DNA of 10,101 bases, taken from NCBI GenBank assembly GCA_030630075.1, contig DAOVNS010000044.1:1-10101 (forward strand). Direction: 5' to 3'. This stretch comes from a bacterium (lineage in GTDB: Bacteria; Dependentiae; Babeliae; Babeliales; UASB340). The notes under the pieces were generated by a model. The model ran no database searches, had not been told where the DNA came from, and saw nothing but the letters and a program-made list of their open reading frames with translations. A program made the translations under genes and the position numbers. Shown piece after piece: positions 6,448 to 10,101 of this stretch. The stretch's first letter is position 1; each line of letters opens with the position of its first letter.

Positions 6448-7923
6448 TTATATATTTTCTTGAATATCGTTATCTTTAACAGCTCCAATAAAATTCATAG
6501 TTAAATTCTTTTTATCGGCCTTATCTTTTTTACTTTTTTTAGTGCAACTTTTTTTTCCAAGTCTTGCAACATAATCTTTTTTATTTTCTTGTTTGGATCT
6601 TGCAATTGCCAAACTTCCAGCAGGAACATTTTTTGTAATTGTAGAACCAGCAGCAGTATAAGCACCTGTTTCAATTTTCACTGGTGCAACTATTGTATTA
6701 TTACTTCCAACAAAAACATTATCTTCAATTATTGTTTCGTGTTTTTTTGAACCATCGTAGTTACAAGTTATTGTTCCAGCACCGATATTCACAGATTTTC
6801 CAACTTGTGAATCACCAACATATGTAAGATGTTTTATTTTTGCTCCATCATCAATTTTGCTATTTTTAAGTTCTACAAAATTTCCAATGGCAACATTGTT
6901 TCCGATTAAAACATTATTACGCAACCTTGCAAAAGGACCAATTTCTGAATTACTACCAACTTGGCTTTCTTGAATAACGGAATGCGAACGAATATCGCTG
7001 TTATCTCCAATTGTAGACTTTTCAATGATCGAAAGAGCGCTGATGCAACAATTTTTACCAATTTTAGTACCTTTTAAAATCAAAGTGCCCGCACCAATAA
7101 AAGAACCCGCTCCAATTTCAACATCGTAATCGATATGTATACTTTGTGCTAAATCAAATTTAACACCTTGCGACATCCAATACTTCATTAATTCGGAACG
7201 TTTTATTTGTTCAACAGCCCACAACTCTTCAAGTGTATTTACACCACGAATATCATCGTATGCAACAGGAATTGTTTGAACATTCAGGTCTTGAGAACTA
7301 GCAAGATTTACCAAATCAGTTATATAAAATTCACCAGAAACTGAACTTTTTTGAATCTTATCTATATTATCTTCTAAAACTTTTTTAGAGATCAAATAAA
7401 CACCAGCATTAACTAAAGTTGTAAATCTTTGTTCATCAATACAATCTTTATCTTCAACAATTGATACTTTTCCATTTTCTCTGATTACTCGTCCATAACC
7501 AAATGGATTTAAAGCATGAGCAGATAAAAATGTAATATCCGCTTTTTTATTTTCATGTTCATCTAATAAGTTTTGAATCATTTCTTTTTTTAATAAAGGA
7601 GAATCACCATTCAAAATTAAAATGTTTTCGCTATCCCATTTCTTTTTCGACAAAGAAATAGCATGACCCGTTCCAAGTCGTTCTTTTTGTGTTACGAAAT
7701 TTACATTTTTAATATTAGAATCTTTTATAGTTTCTTTTATTTGATCTTCTTGATATCCAACAATTAGCGTTGTAGGAATTTTTAGGTTGTTCAACATTTG
7801 TAATGGATACAAGATCATTTCTCGCCCACAAACCGTATGCAACAATTTGCATTTTTTGGTATTAAATCTGATAGACCTTCCTGCAGCTAAAACAATAGCG
7901 CGTGTTTTTTTTATTGTTGCCAT
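6448..7923 (-). CDS. glmU: Bifunctional UDP-GlcNAc pyrophosphorylase / GlcN-1-P acetyltransferase
   Basis: Makes UDP-N-acetylglucosamine, the cytoplasmic precursor of peptidoglycan and lipid A, in two steps: acetylation of GlcN-1-P, then uridylylation. The N-terminal Rossmann-like domain (about 1-235) shows LAAGRSIRF (12-20) with Arg19 and Lys26, LGTGHA (83-88), NGDSPL (105-110, Asp107), FGYGR (141-145), NAGVY (172-176) and GEFYITD (197-203). The C-terminal left-handed beta-helix (about 260-445) has hexapeptide repeats and acetyltransferase residues equivalent to E. coli: Arg335, Lys353, His365 (catalytic base, HLTYVGD), Tyr368 and NYDG (388-391). The nucleotide loop, usually GxGTRM, is altered to RSIRF. 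The tail is longer than E. coli GlmU (491 against 456 residues) and Lys-rich at 442-473. AAGGAAGGAG upstream fixes the start. It is the first gene of an operon with the SbcD-like gene. Confidence 0.96.
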   Translation of the reverse strand: MATIKKTRAIVLAAGRSIRFNTKKCKLLHTVCGREMILYPLQMLNNLKIPTTLIVGYQEDQIKETIKDSNIKNVNFVTQKERLGTGHAISLSKKKWDSENILILNGDSPLLKKEMIQNLLDEHENKKADITFLSAHALNPFGYGRVIRENGKVSIVEDKDCIDEQRFTTLVNAGVYLISKKVLEDNIDKIQKSSVSGEFYITDLVNLASSQDLNVQTIPVAYDDIRGVNTLEELWAVEQIKRSELMKYWMSQGVKFDLAQSIHIDYDVEIGAGSFIGAGTLILKGTKIGKNCCISALSIIEKSTIGDNSDIRSHSVIQESQVGSNSEIGPFARLRNNVLIGNNVAIGNFVELKNSKIDDGAKIKHLTYVGDSQVGKSVNIGAGTITCNYDGSKKHETIIEDNVFVGSNNTIVAPVKIETGAYTAAGSTITKNVPAGSLAIARSKQENKKDYVARLGKKSCTKKSKKDKADKKNLTMNFIGAVKDNDIQENI

Positions 7924-7965
7924 CTTAAATCTCCTTCCTTTTAAAAGAAGTAAATATTTTTAAAA

Positions 7966-7993
7966 ATCATACTATTAAATTTATTAACAACAA
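7966..7993 (-). promoter_or_regulatory. Likely promoter of the glmU operon
   Basis: On the minus strand TTGTTG (7988-7993) and TATGAT (7966-7971, 5 of 6 to consensus) are 16 bases apart, about 43 bases upstream of the glmU ATG. The -35 is weak but similar to the TTGTTT boxes proposed for aspS and tRNA-Ser here. A 10-bp dyad (7989-8016) overlaps the -35. Confidence 0.4.
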
Positions 7994-8016
7994 ACTGAGC
8001 TCTAATTCAGCTTGTT
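7989..8016. repeat. Dyad overlapping the glmU -35 box
   Basis: AACAAACTGA (7989-7998) pairs with TCAGCTTGTT (8007-8016) apart from one mismatched position, which is a G-U pair in minus-strand RNA. The loop is 8 bases. No T-tract follows in either direction, so it is not a terminator. Its overlap with the -35 would suit an operator, but this is inference. Confidence 0.35.
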
Positions 8017-8091
8017 TAATTTCAATCAACTTGTAATTATATCGCATAAAGACCTTCATAAGAATATGTGTTAAAATAAAAATAAATCAAA

Positions 8092-8119
8092 TTGTTTGTC
8101 CCAAAATAGACCTTATAAT
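8092..8119 (+). promoter_or_regulatory. Promoter of tRNA-Ser
   Basis: TTGTTT (8092-8097) and a perfect TATAAT (8114-8119) are 16 bases apart, with a second TA-rich segment (8148-8158) between here and the tRNA. This would give a leader of about 50 bases before the mature 5' end, to be removed by RNase P. It is the best sigma-70-like promoter in the window. Confidence 0.55.
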
Positions 8120-8176
8120 ACAAACAATAAAATGAAAAAATAAAGATTATTATATATTTTTTCAAAAAAATGTGTG

Positions 8177-8268
8177 GGAGAGATGGCTGAGTGGTCAAAA
8201 GCGGTCGCCTCGAAAGCGATTATTCCGGGAAACTGGAATCGTGGGTTCGAATCCCACTCTCTCCACCA
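8177..8268 (+). tRNA. tRNA-Ser (anticodon CGA)
   Basis: A complete class II tRNA. The acceptor stem is GGAGAGA (8177-8183) with TCTCTCC (8258-8264), then TG at positions 8-9 and a D arm GCTGAGTGG. The anticodon stem is closed by 8204-8208 with 8216-8220, and the loop CTCGAAA carries anticodon CGA (8211-8213), which reads UCG. A long variable arm (ATTCC with GGAAT, about 8222-8239) is typical of serine tRNAs. The T arm is GTGGG-TTCGAAT-CCCAC. The discriminator base reads as A8265 and CCA is encoded (8266-8268). Bacterial tRNA-Ser usually has G at the discriminator, so the A is worth noting. The encoded CCA is also the first part of a CCAGCC stem in the repeat that follows. Confidence 0.96.
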
Positions 8269-8381
8269 GCCTTCGCTGCGATGCAGCTACGGCTGGGCAG
8301 GCCAGCTTTTTAAGAGGATAAATATTTATAGAAAATTTGAGCGAAGGCTGTCCCGCCGTAGTTGCATCGCAGCGAAGGCGG
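8266..8381. repeat. Large GC-rich inverted repeat with AT-rich centre
   Basis: Arms 8269-8300 and 8348-8379 are reverse complements at 29 of 32 positions, separated by 47 AT-rich bases. A perfect 12-bp palindrome (ATAAATATTTAT, 8318-8329) sits almost exactly at the centre of symmetry. Each arm also folds alone with the same nested plan. The left arm is CCAGCC, 3 nt, GCTGC, GAT loop, GCAGC, 3 nt, GGCTGG (8266-8296). The right arm is CCGCC, 3 nt, GTTGC, ATC loop, GCAGC, 3 nt, GGCGG (8353-8381). The left end (AGCCTTCGCTG, 8268-8278) and the segment 8296-8312 recur in the element at 8666-8761. It lies between tRNA-Ser and the GIY-YIG gene. Confidence 0.8.
8292..8311 (+). terminator. Intrinsic terminator after tRNA-Ser
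   Basis: GCTGG (8292-8296) pairs with CCAGC (8302-8306) around a GCAGG loop and is followed by TTTTT. It would end the tRNA-Ser transcript 24 bases past the CCA. The GCTGG arm is also the 3' arm of the nested hairpin that pairs with the tRNA CCA (8266-8271), so the two folds exclude each other. Confidence 0.65.
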
Positions 8382-8410
8382 ACTTACTTAAATAAAATAA
8401 AAAATAATTT

Positions 8411-8650
8411 ATGTATTACGTTTATATTCTTAGATCAATTCCTTATCCAAATAAAACATACACTGGTTATACCATAGATTTAAAACAGCGTTTTGTTGAT
8501 CATAATTATGGTAAATCCATTCATACAATAAAATATAAACCTTGGAAATTAGAAGCATATTTTGCCTTTAGCGAAAAATCTAAAGCTGTAAAATTTGAAA
8601 AATATTTAAAATCAGGATCAGGGAGAACGTTTTCTAAAAAACATTTTTAA
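8411..8650 (+). CDS. Small single-domain GIY-YIG endonuclease
   Basis: A 79-residue protein that is just the GIY-YIG nuclease fold. It has VYIL (4-7, the GIY strand), TYTGYT (16-21, the YIG motif as YTG), DLKQRF with the conserved Arg27, HN (31-32), and Glu63 in KFEKYLK, the expected metal ligand. The ending SGSGRTFSKKHF is typical of the UvrC-like small GIY-YIG proteins (UPF0213-type) found in many bacteria. DNA cleavage is expected from the family, but the natural substrate is unknown. No extra DNA-binding domain is present. There is no Shine-Dalgarno before the ATG (AT-rich leader), so expression may be weak. It sits between two GC-rich repeat elements and next to a tRNA gene, a setting that fits a mobile or recently moved gene, though its base composition is like its neighbours. 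Confidence 0.88.
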   Translation: MYYVYILRSIPYPNKTYTGYTIDLKQRFVDHNYGKSIHTIKYKPWKLEAYFAFSEKSKAVKFEKYLKSGSGRTFSKKHF

Positions 8651-8665
8651 TAAAATATCATTCAA

Positions 8666-8761
8666 AGCCTTCGCTGTTCCGCTCATCCTGCGTGTCCGCC
8701 ATAGCCTTGGCGTCGGCGGGAGCGCTTCGGAGGACAGGACGGATGGCAGGCCATCTTTTTA
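8666..8761. repeat. GC-rich hairpin element (copy downstream of GIY-YIG)
   Basis: It opens with AGCCTTCGCTG (8666-8676), as does the element at 8268. It ends with a 17-base segment (8745-8761) identical at 16 of 17 bases to 8296-8312, yet the interior differs and is longer. The interior folds as CATCC (8684-8688) with GGATG (8741-8745) and TGTCC (8693-8697) with GGACA (8732-8736). An alternative is CCGCC (8696-8700) with GGCGG (8715-8719). Positions 8696-8712 match 15 of 17 bases of 55-71. Same termini with variable middles mark it as a repeat-family member. Confidence 0.75.
8742..8760 (+). terminator. Intrinsic terminator after the GIY-YIG gene
   Basis: GATGG (8742-8746) pairs with CCATC (8751-8755) around CAGG and is followed by TTTTT. 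It matches the terminator at 8292-8311 with one compensating pair change (C-G there, A-T here), which argues that the fold itself is maintained. Confidence 0.68.
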
Positions 8762-8875
8762 TCTATTTATTCTACTTATTCCAAACTTCAAAACAGTATT
8801 ATGAAAAAATGAAGAATTTATGTTAAGGTAATATCAGAGTTAAAAACGTTTTTTTCTTGAAATACAAGGGCTAAA

Positions 8876-9304
8876 ATGAAACAAGCTAAGCAAGGCGATA
8901 CAGTTAAAGTAAATTACACAGGCAAATTAGATGATGGATCAGTTTTTGATACATCAGTCGGAAAACAACCATTAGAATTCAAAATCGGTGATGGAAAAAT
9001 TCTTCCTGATTTCGAAAAAGCAATTCTTGATATGAAACCTGGTGACAAAAAAACTATCAAAATTGAAGCCGAAAATGCATACGGTCAACCACGCGAAGAT
9101 ATGGTAATAACAGTTGATAGAAAACATTTACCAGAAAATATCGAACCTAAAGTTGGTTTAAATCTTCAAATTAAACAAGAAAACGATCAAGTTGTTATTG
9201 TTACAATTAAAGAAGTTAACGAAGACAAGATCACTCTTGATGGAAACCATCCATTAGCAGGAAAAGATTTAACTTTCGAACTTGAACTAGTCGAAATAGT
9301 TTAA
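8876..9304 (+). CDS. FKBP-type peptidyl-prolyl isomerase, SlyD-like
   Basis: Catalyses cis-trans isomerisation of proline peptide bonds and acts as a folding helper in the cytoplasm (no signal peptide). At 142 residues it fits the SlyD-like FKBP class. The FKBP half shows VNYTGKLDDGSVFDTS (12-27), KILPDFEKAILDMKPGDKKT (41-60) and AENAYGQPRED (65-75). The insert-in-flap chaperone domain spans about 72-125. The fold closes with LDGNHPLAGKDLTFELELVEI (121-141), whose DGNHPLAG is a SlyD hallmark. The His/Cys-rich metal-binding tail of E. coli SlyD is absent; the protein stops right after the fold. AAGGG (8866-8870), 5 bases before the ATG, supports the start. It is a single-gene unit ended by a strong terminator. 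I found no clear promoter; TAATAT at 8829-8834 is a weak -10 candidate. Confidence 0.93.
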   Translation: MKQAKQGDTVKVNYTGKLDDGSVFDTSVGKQPLEFKIGDGKILPDFEKAILDMKPGDKKTIKIEAENAYGQPREDMVITVDRKHLPENIEPKVGLNLQIKQENDQVVIVTIKEVNEDKITLDGNHPLAGKDLTFELELVEIV

Positions 9305-9314
9305 AAGTTAAATT

Positions 9315-9362
9315 AAAAAAGAGCCTCAGAAAATCTCAAAAGTTTTTCTGAGGCTCTTTTTT
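9315..9362 (+). terminator. Strong intrinsic terminator after the FKBP gene
   Basis: A 13-bp perfect stem, GAGCCTCAGAAAA (9321-9333) with TTTTCTGAGGCTC (9344-9356), and a 10-base loop. It has AAAAAA before it and TTTTTT after it, so it could work in both directions. It separates the FKBP gene from the ABC gene. Confidence 0.93.
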
Positions 9363-9413
9363 AATTTTTAATTATTTTTCGAACAAAAATGCGCCAAAAA
9401 TCGTGGGTGAACT

Positions 9414-10101
9414 ATGAATAATATTTTGATAAAAATTATCGACTTAAAAAAATACTATGTCGAAAAACATAAAACAACAAAAGCGTTAAATGGAATATCT
9501 ATTGATATTTATAAAGGCGAAATTATTGGTCTTCTTGGTGCTAACGGTGCAGGAAAAACAACCCTTTCTGCAATTCTTGCAACATTGCATCCATCAACAG
9601 ATGGCCAAATTTTATTTAACGATAAATCAATTTATAAAGATATAAATAATTATCGACGTAAAATTGGTTATTGCCCTCAAAAACCAAACCTGTTTAACGA
9701 TTTAACCGTTAAACAAAACTTGTATTTTGCAGGTAAATTTTTCGATCTACCGGAAGAAGAAATTAATAAAAAAATTAATGATTTTGCAAAAAAATATGAA
9801 CTTCAAGACTATCTTGATTCAAAACCAGATGTTTTATCTGGTGGTTATAAACAACGAGTTTTAATTGCAAGATCGTTAATGCATAATCCAAGACTGTTAA
9901 TTCTTGATGAACCAACAGTTGGTCTTGATCCACACATAAGACGTCAACTTTGGGAAACAATTCGAGATCTTAAAAAAGAGGGTGTTACTGTAATTTTAAC
10001 AACTCACTATCTTGATGAAGCAGAAATACTTTCTGATAGAATATGCATTTTGGATAAAGGTAAAATTAAACTTATCGATACACCAGCAAATCTTAATTCT
10101 G
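9414..10101 (+). CDS. ABC transporter ATP-binding protein (ABC-2 type), cut by window end
   Basis: The first 229 codons of an ABC ATPase; the 3' end is outside the window. Walker A is GANGAGKT (42-49), the Q-loop is Gln89 in CPQKP, the signature is LSGGYKQR (141-148), Walker B is LLILDE (161-166), the D-loop is GLD (170-172) and the switch histidine is His198 in TTHYLDEAE. All catalytic motifs are intact. The wording, especially EPTVGLDPHIRRQLW and THYLDEAE, resembles the DrrA/NodI/CcmA group that drives ABC-2 exporters, so a permease gene probably follows. The substrate cannot be told. The start at 9414 is preceded by a GTGGGTGA Shine-Dalgarno-like stretch. The FKBP terminator upstream implies its own promoter, which I could not identify in the AT-rich 50 bases between them. 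Confidence 0.94.
   Translation, partial: MNNILIKIIDLKKYYVEKHKTTKALNGISIDIYKGEIIGLLGANGAGKTTLSAILATLHPSTDGQILFNDKSIYKDINNYRRKIGYCPQKPNLFNDLTVKQNLYFAGKFFDLPEEEINKKINDFAKKYELQDYLDSKPDVLSGGYKQRVLIARSLMHNPRLLILDEPTVGLDPHIRRQLWETIRDLKKEGVTVILTTHYLDEAEILSDRICILDKGKIKLIDTPANLNS

Noticed and set aside
8174..8395. 73-codon plus-strand ORF over the tRNA
   Set aside because: It is the conceptual translation of tRNA-Ser and the following inverted repeat, a well-known false ORF type (EMAEWSKAVASKA). The tRNA fold is complete.
8266..8761. CRISPR array from the repeated GC-rich blocks
   Set aside because: Copies differ in length, orientation and interior, are not regularly spaced, enclose a gene, and no cas genes are near.
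8266..8761. Insertion sequence or transposon
   Set aside because: No transposase is present and no flanking direct duplication was seen. Only the repeat and GIY-YIG association remains, and it is reported as a hypothesis.
9775..9960. 61-codon minus-strand ORF
   Set aside because: Antisense to the ABC ATPase signature and Walker B region, which are intact in the plus frame.

Overview
The window is AT-rich, with long A/T tracts and an A/T-biased codon choice. It uses the standard bacterial code: the SbcD-like gene ends in TGA, and tryptophan is encoded by TGG. The genes are ordinary bacterial housekeeping genes plus one very large exported protein that I do not recognise. Low GC, a tightly packed layout, a giant signal-peptide protein and scattered GC-rich hairpin repeats beside a tiny GIY-YIG gene remind me of candidate-phylum, host-associated bacteria such as Dependentiae (TM6). 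That placement is an impression from memory, not something the sequence proves.

Layout. Positions 1-153 hold a GC-rich nested hairpin and a rightward intrinsic terminator, probably serving a gene to the left of the window. Positions 154-1914 (-) are aspS, an AspRS that looks non-discriminating. A divergent control region (1915-2203) carries an 11-bp inverted repeat, a possible 14-codon leader ORF and two hairpins. Positions 2204-5179 (+) encode a 991-residue exported protein with a C-terminal tandem duplication. It converges, with only 3 bases between stops, on a two-gene minus-strand operon: glmU (6448-7923), then an SbcD-like nuclease gene (5183-6442). From about 8090 everything reads rightward: a promoter, tRNA-Ser(CGA), a large GC-rich inverted repeat with a terminator, a 79-residue GIY-YIG protein, a second GC-rich element with a terminator, an SlyD-like FKBP prolyl isomerase with its own strong terminator, and the first 229 codons of an ABC-transporter ATPase that runs off the right edge.

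Functional picture. aspS and tRNA-Ser serve translation. GlmU makes UDP-GlcNAc for envelope precursors. The SbcD-like protein is a DNA-end or hairpin nuclease subunit, and FKBP is a folding helper. The ABC ATPase is probably half of an ABC-2 type exporter. No defence island, CRISPR array, prophage or secondary-metabolite cluster is visible.

The most interesting structure is the family of GC-rich hairpin elements (52-127, 8266-8381, 8666-8761). Two copies share both ends but differ in the middle, and both finish in an intrinsic terminator whose stem shows a compensating base-pair change. They flank the GIY-YIG gene next to a tRNA gene, which suggests a dispersed, possibly mobile, terminator-bearing repeat.
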